DNA of 12,085 bases from Thermodesulfatator sp. GTDB lineage: Bacteria > Desulfobacterota > Dissulfuribacteria > Dissulfuribacterales > QOAL01. The DNA is taken from assembly GCA_003978135.1 (NCBI GenBank), contig QOAL01000092.1, forward strand, positions 1 through 12,085, given 5' to 3'. The notes beneath the pieces are model-generated. The model saw nothing but the letters and a program-made list of their open reading frames with translations. It ran no database searches and was not told the origin of the DNA. The position numbers and the translations under genes were made by a program. Shown in pieces: positions 1 through 7,537 of the stretch (its first letter is position 1; each line of letters starts with the position of its first letter).

Positions 1-21
1 TCCTGTGCATTTTTTGAGAAA

Positions 22-35
22 AGGCATTTTTGCCT
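22..35 (-). terminator. weak terminator-like hairpin behind the HDOD gene
   Basis: On the minus strand a 5-bp stem (AGGCA/TGCCT) with a 4-base loop is followed by TTTTC, about 85 bases after the HDOD stop codon. The stem is short, so termination is only a possibility. A second small inverted repeat (ACAGG, AGGG loop, CCTGT) lies at 97-110, closer to the stop. On the minus strand it lacks a T-run. On the plus strand it is followed by CCCTATTTTT. No gene is visible in 1-119. Confidence 0.22.
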
Positions 36-119
36 GTTAAACTTTACGGAAATGGAATGGAAGTGCTTGAATTTTCCGGGTGGCAAAGAGGTTTGTACAG
101 GAGGGCCTGTCCCTATTTT

Positions 120-1049
120 TCAAGGATGCACAACGGCCTCTATTACGTTTGATACCTCTATTCCACTGGAGATCCTAACGCCAAATACCCCTGCCAGTTC
201 TTCAACCATTTTTTCACTCTTTTTAACCAGTTCCAGGAGTTTTTCTGTGCCGATTCCTCTTTCCCCTGCCTGTTCTGCCAGCTGGGCTGCTGCCTGCTCC
301 GAAAAGCCGGTGAGGGTTAGCCGTGAAGACAGGGCTACCGGGGCTACTGCAGTATTTTCCAGTTTTAATTCCCGGATTTCAGTTTGTGAGGCACCATGGA
401 GTCCGATACAGCAGATCAAAAGATCAGGCAGCTTCCACTTTCTGGCAATCCATGCCCCTGCCTGGCAGTGATTCCATGAAAAGAGATGAGTTTCCATGGA
501 GTGAAGATCTCCCCCTTGCCTTAACCATTCATTGTAAGCCCGGCTATAGACCTGGAACCACTGGGAAAGAAGCTGCGGCACGGCTATGTCCTGAAGGAGT
601 CCAGCGGAGAATGCCTCTTCGGTCTCTACTTCCATGACTGATGCACAATTTCTGGCAAACAGGGCCCTCAGGATAGACTCCGTCCAGTAACTTGTTATGT
701 CAAAACCCTGTTGTTCAGGATCTTTCACCGTTTTGGTCATGGCATAGCCTATGGCTATGTTTTCTATTTCCCTGAGCCCCAGTATGGACACGGCCTTGTT
801 TATGCTGGTTACCTGGGCCGGGAGTGCATAAAGGGCAGAGTTGACTGCCTTCAGGATCTGGCCGGCCAGAGATGCATCTGATTCAAGCACAGATACTATC
901 TGCTCGATGTCTATATCAGGGTTTCTGAGTTTGTTGACCAGCTCAAGTACGACCTGGGGACACGGTGGTACCTGGAAGCCTGCAAAAATATTTTCAAAAT
1001 CGCCTGTGGAGAACTGAGAATATTTCACAAATTTTTTAAAAAGATTCAT
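120..1049 (-). CDS. HDOD-domain regulatory protein
   Basis: This encodes a 309-residue soluble protein with an HDOD domain over roughly residues 20-225. HDOD is a degenerate, usually non-hydrolytic relative of HD phosphohydrolases found in bacterial signalling and stress proteins. Visible family signs are the early PxxPQVVLELVNKL segment, the DASLAGQILKAVNSALY helix, the SINKAVSILGL segment, and a later WNHCQAGAWIARKWKLPD segment. The positions that would carry the HD metal site are altered: AGLLQDIA stands where active HD proteins have LLHDIG, and the HH near the end reads LHG. Catalysis is therefore unlikely. The last 80 residues are a variable helical tail. A GGAAG Shine-Dalgarno-like sequence sits 4 bases before the ATG on the minus strand, which supports this start. 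The start is divergent from the HPP gene, with 9 bp between start codons. The partner or signal cannot be read from sequence. Confidence 0.85.
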   Translation of the reverse strand: MNLFKKFVKYSQFSTGDFENIFAGFQVPPCPQVVLELVNKLRNPDIDIEQIVSVLESDASLAGQILKAVNSALYALPAQVTSINKAVSILGLREIENIAIGYAMTKTVKDPEQQGFDITSYWTESILRALFARNCASVMEVETEEAFSAGLLQDIAVPQLLSQWFQVYSRAYNEWLRQGGDLHSMETHLFSWNHCQAGAWIARKWKLPDLLICCIGLHGASQTEIRELKLENTAVAPVALSSRLTLTGFSEQAAAQLAEQAGERGIGTEKLLELVKKSEKMVEELAGVFGVRISSGIEVSNVIEAVVHP

Positions 1050-1058
1050 TTTACTTCC

Positions 1059-1781
1059 ATGAAAAAAACCGAAAATTTTCAGAAACCTCAGAACATGGCA
1101 GACCAGTTAATATGGCAGGCAAGCAAGGCCGCCAGGTTGAGATTCTGGTTTCTGGCATCAAGGTTTGACGCATCAAGGCTGAGCCTCCTTTTCCTTTTTA
1201 TTGGGTCAATGTCCAGTGTTTTTATTATCGGCCTGGCGGCCCATTTTGTTTCATGGAATTTGCTTTTTCCATCCCTGGGACCAACAATCTTTCTTCAGTT
1301 TTACAGCCCTGGTTCCGCAATGTCATGTCCCAGAAACACTGTTTTGGGACATTTGATCGGGGCTGTCACCGGGCTCCTTTTTTTCTGGATTGGAACATTG
1401 GCAGGTGTCAGCGCGGCTACCGGCTCAGCGGAAAGTATTCTGCTTGGTGCTCTTGCCCTTGGTATTGGCGGAACATTCATGGCATACTCGCGTCTTCTGC
1501 ATCCTCCTGCTGCCTCTACCATTCTGATCGGCGCATTTGGCCTCCTGCAGCATCCTTTTGCAGTATTTGCAATAGTTCTGTCGGCACTGTTGCTATCCCT
1601 GGTGGCCTGGGTGGTTCATAAGGCCGCGGGCATAAAGTTTCCTGTCTGGTCACCCCTGGAGGAGATGGGCGGGCCCAGGATAGAAACCAGGCTCGGCAGG
1701 CTATACCTCGACAAGGAAGAGGAGAAAAATCCAATGGCTGCAATGGCGGCAAGGCTGGCGTCCCGACAAAAGTTAAAATAG
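1059..1781 (+). CDS. HPP family integral membrane protein
   Basis: This encodes a 240-residue protein with the HPP-family hallmarks. An N-terminal helix at about 41-62 runs into FPSLGPT (residues 70-76), then PRNTVLGHLIGAVTG (91-105), and the name-giving HPPAAS motif lies at 148-153. Four hydrophobic segments are visible, at about 43-63, 96-116, 126-145 and 155-177. A charged cytoplasmic-looking tail follows, ending in KNPMAAMAARLASRQKLK. Some plant and cyanobacterial members have been linked to nitrite transport, but most bacterial members have no assigned substrate, so none is assigned here. The start is uncertain: the ATG at 1059 has no Shine-Dalgarno sequence, and an in-frame ATG at 1095 (residue 13) would widen the gap to the divergent HDOD gene to 45 bp. 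No terminator is evident after the stop. Confidence 0.82.
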   Translation: MKKTENFQKPQNMADQLIWQASKAARLRFWFLASRFDASRLSLLFLFIGSMSSVFIIGLAAHFVSWNLLFPSLGPTIFLQFYSPGSAMSCPRNTVLGHLIGAVTGLLFFWIGTLAGVSAATGSAESILLGALALGIGGTFMAYSRLLHPPAASTILIGAFGLLQHPFAVFAIVLSALLLSLVAWVVHKAAGIKFPVWSPLEEMGGPRIETRLGRLYLDKEEEKNPMAAMAARLASRQKLK

Positions 1782-1918
1782 TTCCCTCTGAATTTCGATT
1801 GCTTCCCCGCGGTGAAGAAATACAAAAAAACTGGCGGACAGCTGCGTTTATCCCCGGATCAAACTGGCTGGGTTCCCGTAGAGACGGCGAATTTGAGTGA
1901 ATTTATGCGGTTTATCCC

Positions 1919-1947
1919 GTGACGAGTCAGACTTCTGATAGTAGAAT
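1919..1947 (+). promoter_or_regulatory. candidate sigma-70 promoter for the kinase-asmA-cobO run
   Basis: GTGACG (1919-1924) and TAGAAT (1942-1947) are separated by 17 bp and match 9 of the 12 consensus positions. They lie 35 bases upstream of the putative GTG start of the kinase. Two GAATTT copies exactly 10 bp apart (1889-1894 and 1899-1904) sit just upstream and could be a protein-binding site. The rest of the 1782-1981 spacer has no ORF of note. Predicted by eye only. Confidence 0.4.
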
Positions 1948-1981
1948 GCTGTCAAAGGATTGAGGATTCCCCCCTGTCTTA

Positions 1982-2962
1982 GTGAATAGTAACTTGATGA
2001 TAAACGAAGAAATCCGTCCGGATGGCTCTGATAGGCAGTTTTGCCGCATAATCTGGAGTGGAAGGCCCGCTGTTGAAATCATTCCAGGTCCAGCAGGAGG
2101 CATTCAGGAGGCTTCAAGTTTTTTTTACATAGGCAAGCACCTTTTGTCAAAGGGGGTGCCGGCCCCAGAAATATTTTCCTTTGAAAAAGATACAGGCAGA
2201 CTCATAGTGGAAGACCTTGGCCATACCAGGTTTTATGAAAAGGTCGTAACTCTCCTGAACCATAAGAATTACACTGAACTGCTTGAAGCATACAGGCAGG
2301 GAATAGATATCCTGTGCCACATGCAGGTTTTGGGCAGGCAGGATTTTGATACATCCTGGTGTTGGCAGGAGCCGGTCTATGATGCCAGGCTGGCCCTTGA
2401 AAAAGAGTGCTTCTATTTCCTGAATGCGTTTCTTTTGGATTATTTGGGATTTAAGGGGCCTTGCCAGGGCCTTGAACATGAGCTGCAGGGCCTGGCAGCT
2501 ATGGTGGATGATGTAGCCGGAGAGACATACTTCCTTCACAGGGATTTTCAGTCCAGGAATATCATGATTAAGAATGGTCAGATGAAAATAATCGATTTCC
2601 AGGCAGGAAGGCTCGGCCCCCGTGGATATGATCTGGCCGCGTTTTTACACGATCCATATCCAAACATCCCATGGGAAATGCGGATGGAACTTTTTGATTA
2701 CTACTGTGCCAAGATGAAAGAACTTGATGAGAATTTTTCAAGGCAGGTCTTTGAGCTGCAGTTTCACTTGTTGTCCATACTCCGGCTCCTTCAGGCCCTG
2801 GGGGCCTACGGATTCCTGATCGGTACCAGGCAAAAAGATTTTTTCAGGCCCTTCATACGGCCCGCTCTTTCGAGCCTGCAGCAGCTTGTTGATTCCTGGC
2901 ATGAAACCAGGTGCCGGGATCTTTCTTTATGCGTCCATCAACTGCTGGCTGGTTTAGGTTAA
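1982..2962 (+). CDS. AmgK-like phosphotransferase (APH/choline-kinase fold, predicted cell-wall sugar kinase)
   Basis: This encodes a 326-residue kinase of the aminoglycoside phosphotransferase fold. A GSDRQF loop at residues 15-20 resembles the N-terminal nucleotide loop of AmgK and COG3178-type kinases, and a VEDLG hinge lies at 76-80. The catalytic loop HRDFQSRNIM (186-195) supplies base D188 and N193, and the metal-binding IDFQ (204-207, D205) is followed by a GPRGYDLAAFLHDPY segment. The HRDF..RN and IDFQ...GP..YDLA pattern is closer to AmgK (anomeric MurNAc/GlcNAc kinase of peptidoglycan recycling) than to antibiotic-resistance enzymes. The substrate is inferred from this resemblance. 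No MurU-like nucleotidyltransferase is adjacent. The start is uncertain: an in-frame stop at 1961 limits the upstream end, GTG 1982 is the first start and ATG 1997 the first ATG. Neither has a well-spaced Shine-Dalgarno sequence (GAGGA at 1962-1966 is too far). The gene ends 13 bp before the AsmA-like gene, so cotranscription is likely. Confidence 0.78.
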   Translation: MNSNLMINEEIRPDGSDRQFCRIIWSGRPAVEIIPGPAGGIQEASSFFYIGKHLLSKGVPAPEIFSFEKDTGRLIVEDLGHTRFYEKVVTLLNHKNYTELLEAYRQGIDILCHMQVLGRQDFDTSWCWQEPVYDARLALEKECFYFLNAFLLDYLGFKGPCQGLEHELQGLAAMVDDVAGETYFLHRDFQSRNIMIKNGQMKIIDFQAGRLGPRGYDLAAFLHDPYPNIPWEMRMELFDYYCAKMKELDENFSRQVFELQFHLLSILRLLQALGAYGFLIGTRQKDFFRPFIRPALSSLQQLVDSWHETRCRDLSLCVHQLLAGLG

Positions 2963-2975
2963 GCAGTAAAATGCC

Positions 2976-5900
2976 ATGTCATCAAAATGTCTTGTCAGCA
3001 TATTAATACTGCTTTCTGCAGCCTGTTTCGTGCCGAACTGGATACTTTCCTTTCCAAGGGTCCAGCAGGAGATCAGGGACCAGACGTCTTTGGCAGTTGA
3101 TGCAAACGTCACCCTGGGTTCTGCAGGCTGGAGCTGGTTTCCTTTGCCCCATGTATTTTTTGAAGATTTCAGGGCAAGTAGAAAGGACTTTATCCTGAAT
3201 ACCAGTGTGTTTGAAGTCTATCCGGCCTGGATGGAACTTGTAACGGGTGGATTCGGCATTGACGGAATAGCGCTGCAGGATCCTGACTTTCTGCTCAGGG
3301 GTATTCCTGGTCAAGAGGAAGAGGCCAAGCCTCCCATAAACTGGATCAGGGTTACCAATGGCACCTTTCGTATGAGCAAATCACTGCACCTGGATTTTCT
3401 CCCTCTCAAGGATAAGAGACCTTGCCTTAAAAGTATTTATGGCATGATCGAAATTTCCGGGCAGAAGTTTCAGGGGAAAGTTAGCGGAAAGAGCAGTTTT
3501 GCCTCACATGCCTCAGTGGAATTTTTTTATGACCTTCGGAGCCTGAGGTTTTCCTCAGATATAAAGTTAGAACATCTGGACATTGAAAGGCTCTATTACA
3601 AGGACGTGACAACCCTGTCCCAGTTTCCGGCCAAGGGATTCCTGGATGTCAGATTGAGCGCTGCTGGCAGGGCTGGAGAATATCTTCAAGGCAGTCTGGA
3701 GGCCTACTCCGAGTGTCTGATTTCCAAAAATGTCAGGGATGAAAGTATATTTTCATGCGGTACCCTTAAGCTTGGCTTTAATTACCGACCTGATGACTTG
3801 AAAGTGCATATAAAACAGCTTGATTTCGCCAGGCCCGGGATGAAGCTCAAGGGCAAGGTTGAACTTTTTGGATCAGGTAAGGAAGCACGTCTCCTTGTGG
3901 ACATGGATGGTCAGGACGTGGATTTGAAACAGGTTAGGAAAAGTGTTCTTTCCATGTTTGGCAAGGTGAAGGAGGTAAAAGAGGTTTGCGACATAGTGAG
4001 GGGAGGAAAGGCAAAAACCATATCATTTTTCTTTGATAACAAGCTGACAAAGCTGGATTCCCTCCATGACATGTTGATAAAAGGGGAAGTAGAAGGAGTT
4101 CCAGTCTATGTGCCGGACCAGGACTTATTCCTGGATTCGGTAAGTGCATCAATGGAAATAAGGAAATCCGTTCTCTATCTGAAAGATGCCACGGTAAAAC
4201 TCAGAAATTCCATAGGGACTGGTGGTTCATTCGTATTTGGCGTTTCAGATGATACGCATGATTTGGAACTCGACGTCCAGCTTGATGCAGACCTGAGGGA
4301 CGTAAAATGGGCCCTGAAAAAATTTGTTCACGATGAGGTCCTTCACCAGGAGCTGGATCTAATTTCGAAAATAGATGGCCGCATACGTGGCCGGCTCCAG
4401 ATGGGAGATGATCAGCGCGACTTTGACACAAAAGTGGATGTTGATTCGGTCCGGGGAGCTCTTTTTTACAAACGCCTCAACTGGCCTGTGACCATAGCCG
4501 GCGGAAAGGTGGCCTATCAGAACAAATCGCTGAGCTGGCAAGGGCTTTGCGGTAGTGCTGGAAGACACAGAATAGATATTCTCAGCGGGCAGTTTTCCTG
4601 GAAAAAGACAGACCTCCTCAGGATAGACAGTTTTTCAGGCACCATTGATGCCAAGGCCTTTCTGGACCTCTGGCGCCATTTTCCAGATTTGATGGAAGTG
4701 CGGATGCAAATGGCACTGGACGTCCAAGGAGATATCAGGGTTGAAAAATTTCACGGAAGGGCCTTTCTGAATGATATAAAGAGGGCCACCTATTCCACTG
4801 TCCTTAAACCTGCAGGCCTCGAAATAATGGCAAAGGGGCTGCCTGGCCGCCTTTTGGTTCGACAGGGCCGATTCTTTCTGGATAACAGGTCTTTTTCTTC
4901 AAAAAAATGCCGGCTTGGGCTGGCCGGACGGGAAATCATTGCCTCAATTGACCTAAAACATAAAATCTTTCAGAAATGGAAAGGCAGACTGGGCCTTAGC
5001 GGATTGGTAAATCAGAAGATTGCCGCATGGGTACGGCGCCACAACTGGCTGCCTGAGAAGTATTTTCCCAGGATTCCTGTATTACTTGATAAATTGACAA
5101 TAGAGCTTGGTGCAAAAGATCATTACAAGGTCAGAGGAGGGCTTTTCTGGAAGAGAAACAGAATAAGTACATGGGTTGACATGGATATTCGGCCCAAGCA
5201 GATAGACGTAAACAAGATAAGGATCCAGGCTCCGAAAGAAAAGGCAAGCCTGCGACTGGCGATTCATCAAGGCGCTAAAAAGAGATTCCTGCTTGCCTGG
5301 CAGGGCCGGTTATCCGGGCAGACCCTGGACAGGTGTCTCATGAACAACAGCCTGTTAAAGGGGCGGCTATCTGGAAATTTCTTCCTGGATTACACTGCTG
5401 GCAAGGGCCGGGGTTTCAAGGAGGTAAAGGCCGATCTCCGTGCCGAAGGTTTAATATGGTCGTGGGGCATAAATCGTCCACTTCTAATGAAGGCGCTGAA
5501 GCTCAAGGTAGAGAAGAATATCGTGGATTTTGATACCGACCTCCAGCTTTTTGATGACGTTATATCTGCCCGGGGCGATCTTACCCTTCTTGGCAACAGG
5601 ATTGTTGTTTACGGTGATCTCAACGGCACCAGGCTGTCAGATGCCAGTCTCAAGTACCTGATACACGGGGAAAGCAGCACCAAGGCAGTAAAGGCGCCTT
5701 CTCCTGAAAGCAGGGACGGGCTTGCCTGGGATATAGATGTGAGCGGACAGATATCATTTGCTTTCAAGGAAGTAGATCTGGATCTCAGCTCCCGCCTTGA
5801 AATTGACCGGGAAAATAAGAAGCCGACAATAGTGGCTGTAAAAACCGTTGACGGATTTGTTACTTTTGCCCTGGGGCAGTTCAGGGATATAAGCATCTTT

Positions 5901-6647
5901 GGCAAGAGTTTTTGCGGCCTCAATGTGCGGGCCTCAGTGGCATTCGACGACCAGGGTGGCCAACATCGTAAACTTATTCTTAAGACACCAAAGGATGAAA
6001 TGATATCCTTTGAAGACTTTCTGGAGTGTATGCACTTTGAGCAGAAGGTTCTCAAGGGGCCGTTTTCAGCCGAGCTGAAGCTGACAAGTCCGGACGGTGT
6101 GCCCCAGTCAAAGGGTACACTGGTGCTTGAAGCCAAACGGGGCAATATCAAGAAGTTTGGCATTTTTTCCAGGATTCTCAGTGTGGTGAATATAGTGGAC
6201 CTTTTTTCCAGTCAGCCGGGTGCAGGGCTGGTGGAGGGAGGTCTGCCCTATGAGTCAATTTTAGTAAAATCCAAGATAAATAAAGGGGTAATACACCTGG
6301 AACAGGCTGTGATAAACGGTCGGGGCCTGAATCTGTATGGTACAGGGGACGTGGACCTGCGGGACCAGCAACTGAATCTTATAGTCTTTGTAGCTCCCCT
6401 TAAAACCGTTGACAAGATTATTACATCAGTGCCCATAATAGGGGCAATTATCGGTGGGAAGAACAAGTCTCTGATCTCAGTCCCTGTCAAGGTGTCTGGT
6501 TCATGGGATGATCCTGAGGTTAAGACCATGCCAGCTAAGGCAGTAACTGATGTGTTTAAAAAGCTTCTATTTAACGTGATCAAGGCGCCTTTTTCCATTA
6601 TCAGTAAAATGGGCTCGGAACCGGCCCAGGCTTCCCAGGAAAAATAG
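2976..6647 (+). CDS. AsmA/YhdP-family envelope protein (AsmA-like C-terminal domain)
   Basis: This encodes a 1223-residue protein with one N-terminal membrane anchor (about residues 5-25), followed by a long beta-rich periplasmic body. The N-terminal region (VQQEIRDQTSL...VTLGSAGWSWFPLPHVFFEDF, about 29-66) is a typical AsmA-like opening. The C-terminal block at about 1055-1215 is the clearest match. It has FGIFSRILSVVNIVDLF, then GLPYESILVKSKINKGVIHLE, LNLYGTGDVDLRDQQLNL, the hydrophobic VPIIGAIIGG, and VPVKVSGSWDDPEVK. Proteins of this group (YhdP, TamB, AsmA) form long grooves thought to move phospholipid between inner and outer membranes; that role is inferred from family. The length is close to YhdP (about 1270 residues in E. 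coli). The N-terminus contains LSAAC, but leucine is not at the lipobox -3 position, so an anchor is more likely than a lipoprotein signal. The gene lies 13 bp after the kinase gene and 23 bp before cobO. No clear Shine-Dalgarno sequence. Confidence 0.85.
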   Translation: MSSKCLVSILILLSAACFVPNWILSFPRVQQEIRDQTSLAVDANVTLGSAGWSWFPLPHVFFEDFRASRKDFILNTSVFEVYPAWMELVTGGFGIDGIALQDPDFLLRGIPGQEEEAKPPINWIRVTNGTFRMSKSLHLDFLPLKDKRPCLKSIYGMIEISGQKFQGKVSGKSSFASHASVEFFYDLRSLRFSSDIKLEHLDIERLYYKDVTTLSQFPAKGFLDVRLSAAGRAGEYLQGSLEAYSECLISKNVRDESIFSCGTLKLGFNYRPDDLKVHIKQLDFARPGMKLKGKVELFGSGKEARLLVDMDGQDVDLKQVRKSVLSMFGKVKEVKEVCDIVRGGKAKTISFFFDNKLTKLDSLHDMLIKGEVEGVPVYVPDQDLFLDSVSASMEIRKSVLYLKDATVKLRNSIGTGGSFVFGVSDDTHDLELDVQLDADLRDVKWALKKFVHDEVLHQELDLISKIDGRIRGRLQMGDDQRDFDTKVDVDSVRGALFYKRLNWPVTIAGGKVAYQNKSLSWQGLCGSAGRHRIDILSGQFSWKKTDLLRIDSFSGTIDAKAFLDLWRHFPDLMEVRMQMALDVQGDIRVEKFHGRAFLNDIKRATYSTVLKPAGLEIMAKGLPGRLLVRQGRFFLDNRSFSSKKCRLGLAGREIIASIDLKHKIFQKWKGRLGLSGLVNQKIAAWVRRHNWLPEKYFPRIPVLLDKLTIELGAKDHYKVRGGLFWKRNRISTWVDMDIRPKQIDVNKIRIQAPKEKASLRLAIHQGAKKRFLLAWQGRLSGQTLDRCLMNNSLLKGRLSGNFFLDYTAGKGRGFKEVKADLRAEGLIWSWGINRPLLMKALKLKVEKNIVDFDTDLQLFDDVISARGDLTLLGNRIVVYGDLNGTRLSDASLKYLIHGESSTKAVKAPSPESRDGLAWDIDVSGQISFAFKEVDLDLSSRLEIDRENKKPTIVAVKTVDGFVTFALGQFRDISIFGKSFCGLNVRASVAFDDQGGQHRKLILKTPKDEMISFEDFLECMHFEQKVLKGPFSAELKLTSPDGVPQSKGTLVLEAKRGNIKKFGIFSRILSVVNIVDLFSSQPGAGLVEGGLPYESILVKSKINKGVIHLEQAVINGRGLNLYGTGDVDLRDQQLNLIVFVAPLKTVDKIITSVPIIGAIIGGKNKSLISVPVKVSGSWDDPEVKTMPAKAVTDVFKKLLFNVIKAPFSIISKMGSEPAQASQEK

Positions 6648-6670
6648 GCAAGTTTCACGGTTCGGCGTAA

Positions 6671-7189
6671 ATGAAAAAGGGTTATGTGCAAGTATATACC
6701 GGGGACGGCAAGGGCAAGACCACGGCAGCCATAGGCTTGTCTGTCAGGGCCATAGGTGCAGGTTTCAGGGTATTGTTTGCCCAGTTTCTAAAAAAGGGCG
6801 AATTCAGCGAGATAAAAGCCCTGGCTATTTTCGGGGACAGGATAAGAATCCTCCAGTTTGGTTCAGGCCGGTTTGTCAGGGGTAGGCCCCAAAGGTCAGA
6901 TTTTGAACGTGCCCGTCATGGACTGCAGGAGATCAGAAAGGAAATGTCATCAGGCAGATTTGACCTGGTAGTGCTGGACGAGGCCAATGTTGCCATGAAA
7001 CTTGGCCTTATTCCCGTAGAAGACATGCTGGAGCTTATCAGGTCAAAACCCAAAGGGACCGAGCTGGTTCTTACAGGCAGGGGTGCCCCTGGGCAAATTC
7101 TCCAGGTGGCGGACCTTGTCAGCGAATGCAGGGTTGTCAAACATTACCTTGGTGCCGGTGTCAAGGCCAGAACAGGCATTGAAAAATAG
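6671..7189 (+). CDS. cobO: corrinoid adenosyltransferase (cob(I)yrinic acid a,c-diamide adenosyltransferase)
   Basis: This 172-residue enzyme transfers the adenosyl group of ATP to the cobalt of a reduced corrinoid, a step towards adenosylcobalamin. It has the CobO/CobA/BtuR signatures: P-loop GDGKGKTTAA at 11-20, VVLDEANVAM at 100-109 (Walker-B-like, D103 E104), LTGRGAP at 134-140, and the C-terminal VKHYLGAGVKARTGIE. It begins at the first strand of the P-loop fold and lacks the roughly 20-residue N-terminal extension of E. coli BtuR, as in many short members. The protein ends at GIEK, which matches the family's usual terminus, so it is complete. It follows the AsmA-like gene by 23 bp without a strong Shine-Dalgarno sequence. 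The link to its neighbours is probably only transcriptional. No cobalamin riboswitch was recognised upstream. Confidence 0.93.
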   Translation: MKKGYVQVYTGDGKGKTTAAIGLSVRAIGAGFRVLFAQFLKKGEFSEIKALAIFGDRIRILQFGSGRFVRGRPQRSDFERARHGLQEIRKEMSSGRFDLVVLDEANVAMKLGLIPVEDMLELIRSKPKGTELVLTGRGAPGQILQVADLVSECRVVKHYLGAGVKARTGIEK

Positions 7190-7204
7190 GCTGTTGACTT
7201 GGCC

Positions 7205-7254
7205 GTTCAAGTGGATGTAAGCATTTGGCAAACCACGGTCTTGAACAAATTTTT
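7205..7254 (+). terminator. probable intrinsic terminator after cobO
   Basis: A perfect 7-bp stem GTTCAAG (7205-7211) / CTTGAAC (7240-7246) can be extended inside by TGG/CCA. It is followed by AAATTTTT, starting 16 bases after the cobO stop. The loop is long (about 28 bases) and the stem is not GC-rich, so strength is uncertain. It separates the kinase-asmA-cobO run from the paaK leader. Confidence 0.38.
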
Positions 7255-7281
7255 ACTTGTGTTAAAGGTCTATCTTAAAAT
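7252..7281 (+). promoter_or_regulatory. candidate sigma-70 promoter for paaK-ACT
   Basis: TTTACT (7252-7257) and TAAAAT (7276-7281), with an 18-bp spacer, match 9 of 12 consensus positions. Transcription from it would give a leader of about 105 bases before the paaK ATG at 7394. That leader holds the overlapping inverted repeats described at 7314-7365. The region is AT-rich, so a chance match is quite possible. Confidence 0.3.
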
Positions 7282-7313
7282 TTGCCTTGAAAATACAAAA
7301 TATGGTGCTGTGT

Positions 7314-7365
7314 TTTCATGGGCTGGGGTGCTGCCATGAACCTACGGGCAGCATGAAAGTTTCAT
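7314..7365 (+). promoter_or_regulatory. paaK leader with competing inverted repeats
   Basis: Several arms compete for the same bases. TTCATGG (7315-7321) pairs with CCATGAA (7334-7340). TGCTGCC (7329-7335) pairs with GGCAGCA (7347-7353) and shares two bases with the first pair. ATGAAA (7353-7358) pairs with TTTCAT (7360-7365). TTTCAT plus GCTG (7314-7319, 7322-7325) can instead pair with CAGC plus ATGAAA (7349-7358). The good Shine-Dalgarno AGAGGAG (7378-7384) follows, 9 bases before ATG 7394. This could be an RNA switch or a protein-binding site. No known riboswitch class was recognised. Confidence 0.35.
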
Positions 7366-7393
7366 ACTGATTTAGAGAGAGGAGCGGGAAACC

Positions 7394-7537
7394 ATGTGGA
7401 ATCCTATTGAAAGTGCTCCGCGAGAGGAGCTTGAACAGTTACAGGCAAAGCGTTTGAGGGATACGGTTGAACGTGTATATCACCTGGTGCTCACCTGGTG
7501 CCGTTTTACAAGAAAAGGTTTGATGAGCTTGGGCTGA
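7394..7537 (+). pseudogene. paaK: 5' fragment of paaK, frameshifted by an 11-bp tandem duplication
   Basis: From ATG 7394, which has a strong AGAGGAG Shine-Dalgarno 9 bases upstream, the frame encodes a standard PaaK N-terminus: MWNPIESAPREELEQLQAKR, continuing LRDTVERVYHLV. After that it leaves the family sequence and stops at TGA 7535-7537 (47 codons plus stop). The cause is visible: TCACCTGGTGC occurs twice back to back (7480-7490, 7491-7501). Removing one copy gives ...RVYHLVPFYKKRFDELG, the expected family sequence, and a full 435-residue protein in one frame. As written, the natural start is disconnected from the rest of the gene. This could be a genuine mutation, a reversible phase switch or an assembly error. 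Confidence 0.85.
7480..7501 (+). repeat. exact 11-bp tandem duplication inside paaK
   Basis: There are two perfect adjacent copies of TCACCTGGTGC. Eleven is not a multiple of three, so the second copy shifts the reading frame. Each copy contains the near-palindrome CACC-T-GGTG, which can promote replication slippage. Confidence 0.95.

Noticed and set aside
52..471. Plus-strand open frame of 139 codons at the left edge
   Set aside because: It runs antisense to the HDOD gene, which has clear family motifs; the translation is low-complexity and unrecognisable.
1800..1822. Terminator after the HPP gene (CTTC...GAAG around CCGCGG)
   Set aside because: The stem is 4 bp with a mismatch and there is no T-run.
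2988..3026. Possible lipoprotein signal (LSAAC) at the AsmA-like N-terminus
   Set aside because: Leucine is not at the -3 position and the family normally has a membrane anchor.
5609..6163. Minus-strand open frame of 184 codons within the AsmA-like gene
   Set aside because: It is a shadow of a recognised gene; serine-rich product with no domain or ribosome-binding site.
7318..7356. Possible 12-residue leader peptide in the paaK leader (MGWGAAMNLRAA)
   Set aside because: It has no Shine-Dalgarno and no run of a regulatory amino acid such as Phe or Tyr; the arms are better explained by base pairing.
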